Assembly: GCA_030142905.1 (NCBI GenBank)
Contig: JASJOG010000656.1
Location: forward strand, 1-64,000
Origin: Heliopora coerulea
Taxonomy: Eukaryota > Cnidaria > Anthozoa > Scleralcyonacea > Helioporidae
Direction of reading: 5' to 3'
DNA length: 64,000 nt
This document shows, in pieces, positions 1 through 10,530 of the stretch. Both the position numbers and the translations under genes were made by a program. Every line of letters starts with the position of its first letter. Positions within the stretch are counted from its first letter, which is position 1. The notes under the pieces were generated by a model. It ran no database searches. It had not been told where the DNA came from and was given only the letters and a program-made list of their open reading frames with translations.

Positions 1-1
1 T

Positions 2-126
2 CCTCGAAGTGAACGAACCCGTACCGGACAAGTAGAGAAAAGCTCTACTCGACCGTGGCTAGGATTAAAAGCCGCGGTCAAGTGGAGTTTTTCTCTACTT
101 GTCCAGTATGGATTCGTTCACTTGGA
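2..126. repeat. Foldback repeat (hairpin)
   Basis: Positions 2-57 and 70-126 are near-perfect reverse complements, both containing GGACAAGTAGAGAAA or its complement, around a loop of about 12 bases. It looks like a small foldback or MITE relic. A (TA)n run at about 140-172 follows. Confidence 0.75.
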
Positions 127-135
127 GAAGCATTG

Positions 136-171
<36 letters not shown>

Positions 172-173
172 GA

Positions 174-885
174 AGTAAAATAAACAAAATTTTTTTGTCG
201 CTACTCTGAGTTTCACACGATCAGGCGATCATCAGGCAACTGACAGCTTAGTTGAAAAGAAAACATGAAATCCTTTATCACTAGACACAACAAAACAATA
301 CTCAAAAGACATGACAACCAAACAAAACCAACAAACGCAAACAACACACGGCACTGTAACTGTAGACAACCTGACCTATTCCCAATCCAAGGCAATTGCC
401 TAAAAACGAACGTAATTTACAAGGCCGAAGTTACAACAACTGACAACAACGAGACATGAACACACATAGGCGTCACAGCCAACGACTTGAAAACTAGATA
501 CCGAAACCACAGCAAATCACTGAACAACAAAAAATACCACAACGACACTGAACTTTCCAAACACATATGGCAACTCAAGGACAACAAACAAAAATACACG
601 ATTAAGTGGGAAATCATCAAACAGCTCCCATCATGTAAAGCAGGATCTAGAAAATGCTGCTTATGCTTAGAAGAAAAGCTCTTAATCTTGAAGGGACGTA
701 AAAAGAACATCTTAAATAAACGATCTGAGCTTTTCAGTGCTTGCCGACATGTAACACAACACCATCTGTAAACTTACAAATATCCTAATTGTGTGCATAA
801 TTAAATAATCTGTCAGTTGCCTGATGATCGCCTGAGTGCGTGAAACTCAGACTACTGACAGCAAAATTTTGTCTATTTTACTTCT
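174..885. mobile_element. Penelope-like retroelement remnant with inverted terminal repeats
   Basis: The ends (about 174-250 and 810-885) are inverted copies of each other. Each contains CTGATGATCGCC, then a short stem-loop, then GTGAAACTCAG, which resembles the core of the hammerhead ribozymes known from terminal repeats of Penelope-like elements. Between them lies a GIY-YIG endonuclease fragment. The reverse-transcriptase portion is missing, so this is a strongly truncated, non-autonomous copy. Confidence 0.65.
265..771 (+). pseudogene. GIY-YIG endonuclease fragment of a Penelope-like element (broken)
   Basis: The reading frame shows C-x-C near the start, then VIYKAEV (the GIY strand), then THIGVTANDLKTRYRNH (the YIG strand plus the conserved Arg helix). 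Further on come a CCLCLEEKLLIL segment and NKRSELFSACRH at the C-terminus. In Penelope-like retroelements this endonuclease follows the reverse transcriptase and nicks target DNA. An in-frame TGA at about 457-459 interrupts the frame just before the YIG motif, and no reverse transcriptase is upstream. It is a dead fragment, unrelated to the large gene. Confidence 0.75.
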
Positions 886-965
886 TTATTCGCTCTACTG
901 ATATGGTATTGGGCGCTCTTCATTCTCAAACCAACACTAAAACCTTCCTGGTCCTCACCTTTGGT

Positions 966-966
966 T

Positions 967-991
<25 letters not shown>
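966..991. repeat. (TA)n microsatellite
   Basis: Alternating TA run. The flanking 886-1134 shows nothing else recognisable. Confidence 0.8.
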
Positions 992-997
<6 letters not shown>

Positions 998-1134
998 ATC
1001 AAAAGAAATTGTTTGACCCTTTCCGGTTCTAACGTTAGCTAGAGAAAAATTGAAATGTCAAGCACGGACCGAAAATAGTTAAAAGACCAAATATAATTAC
1101 AAAATGTTGTAGCTTTTTCAACCTTTAATTTCAG

Positions 1135-1238
1135 CCATACTAGAAGTGCATGACCATACATCTATCCGAGTTATGAGAGTATCTACGTGCAACTCTAAAG
1201 CAACGATAAAGCATCAACTATTGCTAATGCCATGTACA
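1135..1238 (+). CDS. Candidate first visible exon, start of ILEI-like domain
   Basis: An excellent acceptor (pyrimidine-rich tract then TTTCAG) precedes an open stretch readable only in the phase-1 frame, as for the other exons. It encodes ILEVHDHTSIRVM followed by STCNSKATIKHQ, plausible for the first beta strands of an ILEI domain. Ending at a GTACAT donor gives phase 0, matching the next exon. The donor is weak and the similarity short, so this exon is tentative. Confidence 0.4.
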
Positions 1239-1660
1239 GTACATCAGATTTTCAAATATTTTCTTTTTTAATTTTGAAATGCAAGTGCACACGATGGAAA
1301 AAATTAAAAAAACACTTTACATTCTTTTACCATATCTGCTCCTAAGAGAGGCCGGACGATATGGCGACCCTCCTAAATAAAATGTTGGGGTGGGGCGGCC
1401 TAAAGCATCAGCAGCTTTCCCGCTTCCAACGCCAACGGTTTGTATTCACTTCAATTTTCAGCAGAAGATTGATATCTTTGTTGGAATTTCAAAGTTGATG
1501 TACCATTTGCTTGCATGAAGGCTACTTTCCTTCCGGAATTTTTCATTTGAAAAACTAGTGGACAAGAGTTCTAGCTATTTGTTTATCTCACTTAAATACA
1601 ATCGTTAAGAGTTTCTCTTTTGTTTGATGCTCATTATTTGTTGTTGAATTTCTTGTTCAG

Positions 1661-1848
1661 CTTGATGGGCAGGAAGTTTGTGAAGCACGCGACGGTTATA
1701 ACATTGTGGTGGTTGACTACACAACTGGGGAACTTGTCTCGTCCAATGTATTCGACCTTGTCGCAGATTCTTCGCATTTCAACGATTATCTAAGGAACAT
1801 CACGAACGACTCAGTCGTTATCATTGCTACACAGAACGCTGCAGAGAG
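1661..1848 (+). CDS. ILEI/FAM3-like (GG-type lectin) domain, core exon
   Basis: Encodes DGQEVCEARDGYNIVVVDY, then TGELVSSNVFDL and SVVIIATQNAAER. The pattern G-x-N-V-V-V-x-D then T-G-x-V-x-S-x-x-F-D, ending in an ATxxxA strand, is characteristic of ILEI/FAM3 (PANDER-type) domains. In other animals these occur in secreted signalling proteins and at the ends of modular surface proteins such as POMGNT1. The start is phase 0 after a TTGTTCAG acceptor. The exon ends in phase 2 and joins the next exon by completing an Arg codon. Confidence 0.8.
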
Positions 1849-1950
1849 GTGAACTCATTCGATTTTCTCCAACTATGAGTGTAGTCAAATTGAGCTATCG
1901 AATCAACTGGGAACATGAAGTTCACTCTATTGAACATGCACACTGTTGCC

Positions 1951-2029
1951 AGTTGACGCGATAGCTCAATTGGTATAGCAGAGGTCCAGGAACCCGAACA
2001 AGCGAGTTCGAATCCCGCTCAAGGCAACT
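1951..2029 (+). repeat. tRNA-like sequence or SINE head
   Basis: Contains a polymerase III A-box-like TAGCTCAATTGGTATAGCAG and a B-box-like GAGTTCGAATCCC, forming a good T-arm (GCGAG, TTCGAAT loop, CCCGC). The ends can pair (AGTTG with CAACT), and TTTT follows immediately as a possible polymerase III terminator. The anticodon arm does not fold properly and has no clear anticodon with U33. It is therefore a tRNA pseudogene or tRNA-derived SINE head. A related copy lies at 36378-36440. Confidence 0.5.
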
Positions 2030-2149
2030 TTTGTAGTTGACTTTAGTAGTGCAGGTTTATCGTGAAATATTCTGTTCGTGTTACTCTGAGCTTGATTGTG
2101 AAATAGAAAATTACCTCGTTCTCTCAGTTATTTGGTATAGTACTACCTA

Positions 2150-2310
2150 TTTGCTTGCTTGCTTGCTTGATTGCTTGATTGCTTGCTTGCTTACCGACTT
2201 ACTTGCTTACTGACTTACTTACTTACTGACTTAAGTACCTACTTACTAACTTTCTTTCTTACTTGCTTGCTCGCTTACTTATTTACTTTCTTTCTTATTT
2301 ACTTTTTAAA
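2150..2310. repeat. CTTG/CTTA tetranucleotide repeat
   Basis: Imperfect tandem CTTG and CTTA units, grading into CTTT. The apparent open frame across it (YLLTxLL) is a repeat artefact. Confidence 0.8.
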
Positions 2311-2940
2311 GTTAGTTTTCAAGCTCTTGTTTTTGGCAGAGTACTATACTCTTAAATGTGTTCTACTTTGTTCAACACTGCATAAGCAATACTTCATTTT
2401 AGCATTTCAAAAACCTTGATGATGGTTATTTAAACTATTATGTCTATAACTTGGTAGAAACATGGAAAAGCTCGCGCCATCACGTATGTCATCTTTAGCA
2501 GTCAGGAGAATCAACTCTTTTATGACAATAAAAAGAATGCTGTTTCTGCTACTTCGACAGGTTATTTTACGAAATAGAAAACTTTTTTCTGTTTCCCAAT
2601 TTCTGGTTCTCTTACTGCCATTTCTTGTTCTCCCAGACTGCCGTTCGTGTTTCTATAATTCAGTGGAAACACGAAAATATTTTATATTTCCTAATTATGC
2701 CTAAATAGAGGTTTGTGACTTTGCATTGGATCTCAAGATCGTCTACTTAAAAATAATTTTTTGAGACTTATTCTCCAATGTTCATCATACTCACGATTAT
2801 CCAATAGCCGATTACACCATCAAAATACTGCTATAGGCTTTTGAAAGCATAATTGTCTCATTGATTCCTCAAACGGGCCGACGTTTGTTTACGGGGAAAA
2901 TTTCAAGCTCTCAAACATGCATACTCTGCTATTTATAAAG

Positions 2941-3134
2941 ACCTCCCGAACAAACCTTACATCTTCTCGAGTCACTTGGAGCGATCAGCTTACGCTACTC
3001 AATGACCTTTGAACACGATAAATGGATCCTTGTTGGCTTTAAAGGACATGAAAAAGTAGAGTGGATTGTAGAAAAACTTGGAAAGACTGGAGAAGGAGCT
3101 ATTAGAGTTGCAGTTTTTATACCTATTAATGAAA
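2941..3134 (+). CDS. ILEI/FAM3-like domain, C-terminal exon
   Basis: Reads in frame from the phase-2 junction: PPEQTLHLLESLGAISLRY, then DKWILVGFKG and GAIRVAVFIPINE. The helix LxxLG followed by WxLVGFKG matches the end of ILEI domains, where a D-S-W-x-F-x-G-x-K-G motif is usual. Acceptor ATAAAG, donor GTAAGC. It ends in phase 1, the phase of all later domain boundaries. Confidence 0.75.
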
Positions 3135-3179
3135 GTAAGCAACTTTCTGTTTTAACTTCTTTCCCTCTTTTCTCCGACT

Positions 3180-3230
3180 CCTTCCTTCTTTCCTTCGTTC
3201 CTTCCTTCCTTCTTTCCTCATTCCTTCCTT
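3180..3230. repeat. CTTC-rich simple repeat
   Basis: Pyrimidine-rich CCTTCCTT units within the 3135-3328 intron. Confidence 0.6.
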
Positions 3231-3328
3231 TTGTCCAAGTTACCAGTTTTTTTTGAACCTTATTTGTCTGTTTTATATTTCTTTTACTGGACTGTCTGTC
3301 AAACGTAAGTTCATTTAATTTCTTTTAG

Positions 3329-3550
3329 GAAAAATTAATCCAAGATACCATCACCGCTCAACGAACACGAACGATTTTGCGTTGACATTAGCAGGAAAGC
3401 ATGACACTCAGCTTCAGAACGTAAGTACCAAATGTGGAAGCAGCAACAGGGAATGCCAAGATGGTTTATCGTTGGCCATGTGGATGAAACACAGCATGCC
3501 CATCGACAAACAAGCGACAACAGTAACAGTCAGGCTAAAGGAAATGGGAG
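3329..3550 (+). CDS. First half of a laminin-G/ConA-like domain
   Basis: A 74-codon, 1-1 phase exon with FALTLAGKHDTQLQ, then CGSSNRECQDGLSLAMWMK. This matches the opening strands of LamG-like folds (F-A-L-x-L-x-G then a Cys pair, D-G-L-T-x-x-x-W-x-K). The expected second half does not follow; the next exon is a lectin domain. A matching second half lies about 40 kb downstream at 44258. Acceptor TTTTAG, donor GTAAGG. Confidence 0.65.
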
Positions 3551-4034
3551 GTAAGGAGTACAAAGAAAAAACTAAAACAAACATTTTATAATGAGGCTTA
3601 ATTTAAATAAATTAAATTTAATTCAACGTAATTCGATTCAATTCAATTCGACTTAATTTAATCCAATTTAACTTAATTTAATTTAATTCAATTTCTGTTT
3701 GACTGCCTGTCTGTGTGTTTATCTATCTTTCAATTAGTCCATTATCTCTCTCTTTTTCATCCTTTTTTTCTCCTCACACACACTGCCTCTTTCTTTCCTT
3801 CTTTGAGCCATCAAGCAAGGAATATAACTTTATTAAAGGCAAAAACAAATGACCATAGAAATACGAGGAAAACTCAGGAAAATTCTAACCGAATCCTATC
3901 TCCAAACTAAGTAGTCGATACTGAGTATCTTCGCGTTTTCCTATGGAGTATTGAGCTCTCAGTATTAGACACCATCTCTCGTGAATTTTTACACAAAACT
4001 GAATTTTATTTTGTTCTTTGTTTCGTCCTCACAG
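3551..4034. other. Intron with AATTY-type repeat
   Basis: Positions 3598-3692 are a degenerate AATTT/AATTC pentamer repeat. No second half of the laminin-G domain was found here. Confidence 0.6.
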
Positions 4035-4412
4035 AACGCTTAGTCTTCGACCACTACTCCCAAGGTTTCAACTACATTGTTGTTTCTGCTTCTAAATCTT
4101 GGTCAACGGCACGTGCTTATTGCCTGTCACTTCAAGCAGATCTGGTCATCGTTCAAAGTCAACATTCGGTGAACTTTCTCAAAGACATCGTGAATCGTTT
4201 TAACTTGGGAAAGATTCATATTGGTTTGAGAAGACATCCTGGCACTTCCGTATTTCACTGGGTCAATGGGTTGGAAGTAAAATTCTCGAACTGGCACCCT
4301 AATGAACCTAACAATAAGTATCAGGAGTGCGGTGACCAGTATGCAAATGGTTTGTGGGATGATGGAAGTTGCCATACCCAGTCACGATTTGTTTGTCAAC
4401 AGCCTATTAAAG
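4035..4412 (+). CDS. C-type lectin domain (CTLD 1), single exon, EPN type
   Basis: A complete CTLD in 126 codons: SWSTARAYCLSLQADLVIV (helix 1 and first Cys), IHIGLRR (WIGL-like strand), FHWVNG, FSNWHPNEPNN with the EPN motif, CGDQY, LWDDGSC (WND equivalent) and FVCQQP. EPN with acidic neighbours usually coordinates calcium and selects mannose-type sugars. WND is altered to WDD, which may still bind calcium. Acceptor TCACAG, donor GTAAGT, phase 1-1. It acts outside the cell. Confidence 0.92.
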
Positions 4413-4467
4413 GTAAGTCCAGTATATGATATAAAAATTGGATACCGCGTAGACAGTGTTGAGAAAA

Positions 4468-4577
4468 GTAAAATTTCAAAGGTTGGTAACTACCACGCAA
4501 AGAATTCTAACGTTTCAAGTAAAGCCCTTCGACAGAGAATCAGTGACAGCAGTAACCAACCTTTGAAGTTTTACTTT
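4468..4577. repeat. Hairpin repeat just downstream of CTLD 1
   Basis: Arms 4468-4488 and 4555-4577 are reverse complements around AAAGGTTGGT/ACCAACCTTT. Probably a small foldback relic. Confidence 0.65.
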
Positions 4578-6639
4578 ATTGAAGGTAAGTGAGGGTAAGA
4601 GGACTTTTCAGTGAACTTTGAACTAAACTGGATTACCAAAACTTAATAGAAAATTTGAGAAAATACGTTGTGGAAGTCAAGGACGACACAAGTTTCCAAT
4701 AAAATTTCTCTGCCCAAATTAAAGAGATAAATAGTTCATGGTTACTAGAGTATTCTCAGCCTTTTCGCGCATGATTTTTTGTTCTTTTATTTCTTGTTCT
4801 CTTTTATTTTTGCTTTGTTTTTTCATTTGAACTTGTGTTGTAATTTGTTGTTGTACGACAACGGTATAGATGAAAGGGTTGACGTCCCCTTAACGCCAGG
4901 CTGTATATGAAGCAGAGCATTTCCACTTTTTAACGACAATGCTTGCAGTAATAACCCGGTGGGATCTGGTGCTGTGTTCAGCGAAAATGTTATTTTACGA
5001 AATAGAATTCCTGGAATGTGTTTATTAAGAATAAAAAGAACGTCGTGGGTTTATCATGTGCGGTTTGCTTCGTGGCGAGACATTCACAGTACATTACTGG
5101 CGTCGATGTCGCAGCTTTCTTGAACTTTCAAAAAAAAAACCAAGCTGGGATTATCTTGCATGAGGTATTTCAGTGCCAGAACAATGGAATCACTAAAAAG
5201 TGTTTTTCAACTTAAGCGTTCAATCACCCTCCCACGGGCAGAATTAATTATTTTTCATCAATAGAAACCTGCTAGATCTGGCAAGCAACGTGGTGAGTGG
5301 CTAATGAGGTCAAATGTTACAATATACGACAAAAATGTTTGGATAAACAGTATAAATCAGACCTGGAAGAATGAAATTTCCAGCAAGTTTACGATAGAGA
5401 ACGGATCTGGAGTCTTCTTTTCTTGAAAGATCGTTGGATATTTTGACATGTAGTTTAGGAAAGCCATTTATATTGCAGAGTTTCCAATTATCGTCGGTAT
5501 AATTTTCGGTTAACTTACCTTCTAAATGTTCGTCGGTTGATTACTCCATGAAACAGATTTTGTGAAGTTAAGTCGGATTGAACAGGTTTAGTCATATTTA
5601 GACACTTAGAACATTTTCAGAAAGGCGAAAAATTTAAAGCTGATGGAAGTGGGGAGAAGAGAGAATGATTCATTCCTAATCTTCGTTCCATTAATGTACA
5701 ATGCGATCGTATGGAGGCTTGAGAAGGCTTCCTGCATTTTCTTGAAAGTGATTAAATTCATATTTTAAATGAAGCATTAAAAATTCTAATTAAATACTTT
5801 AAAAACTAAATACGTTTTCTGATTAGCAGAAAAACTTGCAGGTTGCCATGACAAAAGTGACATTTCAAAACACCTTCAAATTACTATTCAACCTGTTCTA
5901 ATTCAAAAAAGGGTTCAGAGACGTCTTTTTTGTTTGTTTGTTTTATTTTTTTGTCATTTTCGTTAAAACGTTTCATTGCGTACGTGCTCTAAGTAAGCAG
6001 ATTAAAAAAAGAAGTTCTGTTGGATCAAAAAGTTTTAGTAAGAAAATCATGTTTTATGTAAAACTATATATGTTTATACCATGTTTTTCTTACATTCTCA
6101 AATGGTCTATTTTCCAAAACACAAACTTGCATTTTCTGGTATTTGTGACTGGTTAGTGAGCTAACATGTTACAATGAACGACAAAATCTCGAATGTTTAC
6201 ATAAACAGTCAAGATCAAAGAAATCTGAATATCTCATGTACGAAGAGGGGTGCGGAAAAGCTGTGAACAACATTCATAATCATTTCAACAGTTCTTTCAA
6301 ACACCACAAATTGATTTTCATGGGCAATTTAAAGGATTCAAACACAGCAACCTCATCCTGTTGTCAAGTTTTGTTCCGACTTAGATCAGGTAACCACGAA
6401 ATTCATCATACGAATAAATTTTAAAAAACTACGATTTAACTACTACCTCTGAAGTAGGACCCACTTACGATATAGATGACCCATGTACTTGGAAAACAGT
6501 ATGTTCAAAATGTAATATGGCCCTGGGCCTTAGTAAACCATTAGTATGTTGCTTTTAGCTAAGTCTAAATCTTCTGTATGATTTAGTCGCAACTTTGAGT
6601 ACTGTTTAGTCACAACCATATATACCTAATAGGCGAAGA

Positions 6640-7850
6640 ATGAGTACTAATGCCCAGCATATAACGCGGAATAAAGCCATAACAATTGATAATTTAAAGC
6701 ATAACTTATTGAACAAGCAACTAACGTTTCATCGCGACACGTGGCATCATCAGAGTGACCAGGAGTTAATTTACATATGATCTGTAAGTGACAAGAGGGG
6801 TCATATTGCAAGCTGTAGAGTTCATTAGATACTTAACTAAGAGAAGGAAAGGTAGTGACACATTACGAGTAATAGATTAAGGATGTCGATATCAAAGAAT
6901 TTAAAGTTAAAATAGAGACAAGGGAATAGAACTAAGGTTGGTGTTTAGTGAAGGACTAAGTTTACGAATAAGTAAACTTTCACGGATGAGAAGCTCAGAA
7001 GGAGAGGAGTTTGATGAGAGAATCTGAAAGTCGTTCATGGAAGCAGAGTGGTTAGTTTTGCAAAGATAAGAAAGGATGCTTGAAGGCGAGGGATTAACAC
7101 GTTTCTTCCACGTCAAAGCAGAGATTCCCAAGTGATCAGAGACTCTTGTGGTTAAGTGGTGTGCTGTTTGGCCCACATACAATGCGTTACAACATTGACA
7201 CGAGAAAGAATAAACCACATGAGATCTCAGACCCTCAGGAAGTCTGTCTTTGAAAGGAAAAAAATGTGAAAGGCGTTTGGTAGGTCGAAAGACGGTGCGG
7301 ATGTCAATGTGTGAAAAGGCGGTAGAATTTAATAAAAAATTTAATATAAAAATTAAAGCCCAGTATATTACTTGGAGAAAAGCCATGAAAGATGGATAAA
7401 GGAAACATAATATTTATACATCTAACGTTTCGTCGCTACACTCGCAGCATCTTCAGATAACTATTTCCAGAAGTCAAATTAAGCTAATTATATAATTACA
7501 AACAAGGTGATAATTAGTTATCTGGACCAATCAGAGAAAGAAAGAACTAAATATAAACCTGACACATAATAGAGGAGATTAATATTTTGTTCTTATTTTT
7601 TTACATTTAGTTCTTCACATCAAGCTGTCAGATTTATATTTAGTTCCTTCTTTTTCTGATTGATCCAGATAACTAATTATAATCTGGCTTGTAATTATAT
7701 AATTAGCTTACTTTGACTCTTGTAAATAGTTCTCTGAATATGTTACGAGTATAACAATAAAAAGTAATAAATATTAAGTTTCCTATACCCGAGTTTCATG
7801 GCTTTTCTTCGAGTAATATGCTGTGCTTTAATTTTTATATTACCCATACG
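6640..7850 (-). mobile_element. Penelope-like retroelement fragments with inverted terminal repeats
   Basis: A GIY-YIG coding fragment (minus strand) is flanked by hammerhead-like motifs read on the minus strand. At about 6721-6757 the motif is CTGATGATGCC, stem, then GATGAAACGTTAG. At about 7423-7460 it is CTGAAGATGCTGC, stem, then GACGAAACGTTAG. Positions 7320-7520 and about 7640-7850 are inverted copies of each other, including AATTAAAGC and GCTTTAATT near the outer ends. The reverse transcriptase is missing. The inverted terminal-repeat arrangement is typical of this class. Confidence 0.7.
6907..7319 (-). pseudogene. GIY-YIG endonuclease fragment, second Penelope-like copy
   Basis: The minus-strand frame encodes IDIRTVFRPTKRLSHFF, a Cys cluster (SCQCC), VVYSF, LYVGQTAHHLTTRVSDH (YIG plus Arg helix) and RESLLIRKLSPSLN at the end. 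The CxCxxC ahead of the endonuclease is usual in Penelope-like elements. The frame runs on to 7386, but those residues come from the adjoining terminal repeat. It differs from the copy at 265-771, so two families are present. Confidence 0.75.
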
Positions 7851-8056
7851 TTTTCCTGCTGGTGAATCGCTAGCAAACTATGTACATTGTTGAGTAGTAA
7901 TAACGTGCATTGTTTTGTTAGTGTATTTACATTAAGGGACCGCAGTAATTGGCGTCAGCTGTTGCGGTTGCCCAGCCACTAATTATGACAAGGTAAATAA
8001 ATAAATATGTCATGCCTAGCTGAACCTCCGAACTGCTATTTTCTTGATATTCTTAG

Positions 8057-8385
8057 ATATAATAAATATGACACCTTTGGGTATGGAGAGTGAAATTATA
8101 GCAGACAGCTCTATCACAGCTTCTACTGTACGAAATAATGATCACCATGCTCATTTTGGCCGTCCTAACACTCAAAGAGGTTCTTCCAAGTCATGGTGTT
8201 CATCGCCGTCTGATCTTGCACCGTACCTTCAGGTCGATCTTGGCGAAAGAAAAGCAGTTTGTGGTGTTGGAACTCAAGGACGCGGTATCCTCGATGGAAG
8301 TGTCTATTATCCCATGAGATATTCAGTTCAACTGAGCAACGAGTCTTCGAATTGGATGGCTATCCATCAATATGGAGAGACAAAG
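8057..8385 (+). CDS. F5/8C (discoidin) domain 1, first exon
   Basis: Encodes PLGMESEIIADSSITAS, then SWCSSPSDLAPYLQVDLG, VCGVGTQGRG, YSVQLSNESSNW and the end of strand GETK. This is the F5/8C signature (P-L-G-M-E, I-x-x-S-x-I-T-A-S, W-C, Y-L-Q-V-D-L-G, V-x-x-V-x-T-Q-G-R). Such domains bind phospholipid headgroups, sugars or collagen outside cells. The usual N-terminal Cys is absent (NMTPLG). Starts in phase 1, ends in phase 0 at GTGGGA. Confidence 0.9.
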
Positions 8386-9695
8386 GTGGGAATCCGAGTA
8401 AATAATTATCGACTGCAACCACTAATTACGGAGGAGGTTCGTCCAAACTGGAGTCTTGGGTGGGGCAAAATTCAACAATTACTTTAAAAAGGTTTAGGAG
8501 TCGTACATACACCTACATTGCGCCCTCAATTTTTTTCTCGTAAAAGTCAAACTATGCTAGAAAGTCATAAAAATAACCTGAGCTTCTCCATGGAAAAACA
8601 AAACATTATTGCTTACGATTATACGTCTTTGTCTATCGGCAAAAAAGAAAACTTACGGAAAATCTTGAATGTGCTTAGTCCCTTAACAACTATAGGCGCA
8701 GCAAATAGTAGGTTCGGTTTTGATCTATGGAAGTCCAAGTCTTTGTTCAACTTAGTCGTCGACGTCTTGTAGACCTAGCTACTTTTGCTTCCCTGATGTT
8801 GTTTCCTATAATGCTAGTCGAAGCGTACGTTCTTGTGGTATGCCATCAATCTTTCCTGCATATATTCGTTTCTTCCGAATTTGAAACATATCAGTATATA
8901 ATATAATTGTCTTTAATGCCATACACATGGCTTCAGCCATTTTAGATCTTATTTTGTCGGTAGATGTTAACTATTAACGGGACAATCTACGGACCACAGT
9001 GTTATATTCACATCCGTTCTGACTTCACATTCCCAAAATAAAGTCAAAGTTTGCTTCCCAGAGCTGGTTCTAGAATAGCACAAGTCAAGCTAATAAAATT
9101 TTCATCTTGTGTTGTCCAATTTTCATAAACTAATTAAAGAACAATGCAAAGCAGAAGTTCGCAATGTGGTCCTTTACGTTGGAGAAAAAGCAATGAACAG
9201 GGAGTTTTTGCGATTATTTTCGCAACTTAAATCATTCGTAGGTTTTTTGTAGTAGCAGTTGTTGTGCACAAACGAAAGGGAGCGCAGGAGTTCGTGGCTT
9301 GGTTTCCTCTGAGATAAATAACTCTAATTATGCGTCTAAAAGTGATGCAAAGTTGAAGAACAGACTGTTGAGGTTAAAAAAGGACAAAGGAAACAAACCA
9401 AAATATCAAAATTCAAGATATATTGAGCTAGAGTTATAAAGTATCATCTTTCCATCGTACTGATAAGCAAACATTCCGACAGGTAAAAGAGATTTTGATA
9501 AAAACATAAGGTAAGAGTGTTGCACGATAGCAGAACCAAGAAACTGGATGACCAGGTATTATAATGCTTCGAATATCCTTTCATTGACCATCCGAATCGC
9601 AACGACTGTAACTCAATTATCTGAGCTTTATTTTTCATTTACCTTCTGTGGATAAACTACAAAAGTTTTTTGCCCTTTCTGTCCTTTTCAAAAAG
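8386..9695. other. Intron within F5/8C domain 1
   Basis: No recognisable gene. Open frames here (for example 8518-8772) show no domain. Confidence 0.55.
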
Positions 9696-9837
9696 GTATT
9701 CAGTGGTAACGAAGATAGGACTAGCATGGTAATCAACCGTTTTCATCAGCAATTTGTTGCTCGATTTGTTCGCGTTAAATTTTTGGCGTGGAACGGTCAA
9801 CTTTGTGCAAGAATGGAAATCTTTGGCTGCAAAACAG
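9696..9837 (+). CDS. F5/8C domain 1, second exon
   Basis: Encodes VFSGNEDRTSMVINRF, ARFVRVKFLAWNG and LCARMEIFGC. This is the closing half of F5/8C (F-x-G-N-x-D, A-R-x-V-R-x, C-x-R-x-E-x-x-G-C). It joins the previous exon in phase 0 and leaves in phase 1. The terminal Cys is present although its usual N-terminal partner is not. Confidence 0.9.
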
Positions 9838-10446
9838 GTATTATGCTTTGTTGTAAGTATAAACCATTTCGCCAGGCCCCGGTGCTATTTTCCTTCCACT
9901 GATACCCCAACTTCAATGTTAAACTTAACTACTTAAATTACTTGCTTTTTTTGTCCTCATTTCTAAATAAAGTATGTTCTTGACTTACTGAATTTCTGAT
10001 ATAATTTCTGAAATCTTCAGCCTCATGTCAAAATCTAAAGAAAAGGCGTATGTTAAATACCTTAAATACCTAACCCAAGTAGTGTTATGTTCATCACTTA
10101 TGAACTGTAGAGACTTCCAGCGAGTGAAAGCAATTAATGCGTTGCAATGCACTAAAGATGAGTAAATCCAGAAAAAAATTGTCGCTTTTTTAAGATCGAT
10201 GCTCATTACAGCTATTTATAGGGTCAGACTAAGGCATTTTGTTACCATGCACTGGCTATCAGCGCATTTATGAAAACAGCGCCTCAGCATTTTAGAGATT
10301 GAGCAAGGTGCCGCATCTTGACAAACAGCGCAGCTATTTTAATCCGACTCAGGATTTGCGATATTTCTTTCTTCAGGATTAGTAAAAATTAATATTTTTT
10401 TTTGTTTTAGTTTAACATAATGCAATGGATTTTATCCCAATTTCAG
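9838..10446. other. Intron, nothing recognised
   Basis: No exon, repeat or RNA gene could be supported here. Confidence 0.5.
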
Positions 10447-10530
10447 AAAAAGACCAAGAACAAGGACAACCTGCGGAACTCAGTAAAAAGGCCAAATTGA
10501 TTGGCCGTAGTTTACCATCAAGTGCCACAG
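10447..10530 (+). CDS. Short basic linker exon
   Basis: Twenty-eight codons, phase 1-1, acceptor ATTTCAG and donor GTATTT. Encodes DQEQGQPAELSKKAKLIGRS, hydrophilic and lysine-rich, with no domain. It would form a flexible hinge between F5/8C domain 1 and FReD 1. It is supported only by splice sites and phase. Confidence 0.6.

Larger units (their letters stand above)
1849..2940. other. Intron with tRNA-like and tetranucleotide repeats
   Basis: Holds the tRNA-like sequence and the CTTG/CTTA repeat annotated separately. The 80-codon open frame at 2462-2704 has no recognisable domain. No further exon was seen. Confidence 0.6.
4413..8056. other. Large intron with hairpin and Penelope-like insert
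   Basis: Contains the 4468-4577 hairpin and the 6640-7850 retroelement. An imperfect direct repeat (around 5300-5370 and 6150-6230, sharing ATGTTACAAT and ACGACAAAA) is also visible. No additional exon was recognised. Confidence 0.6.
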
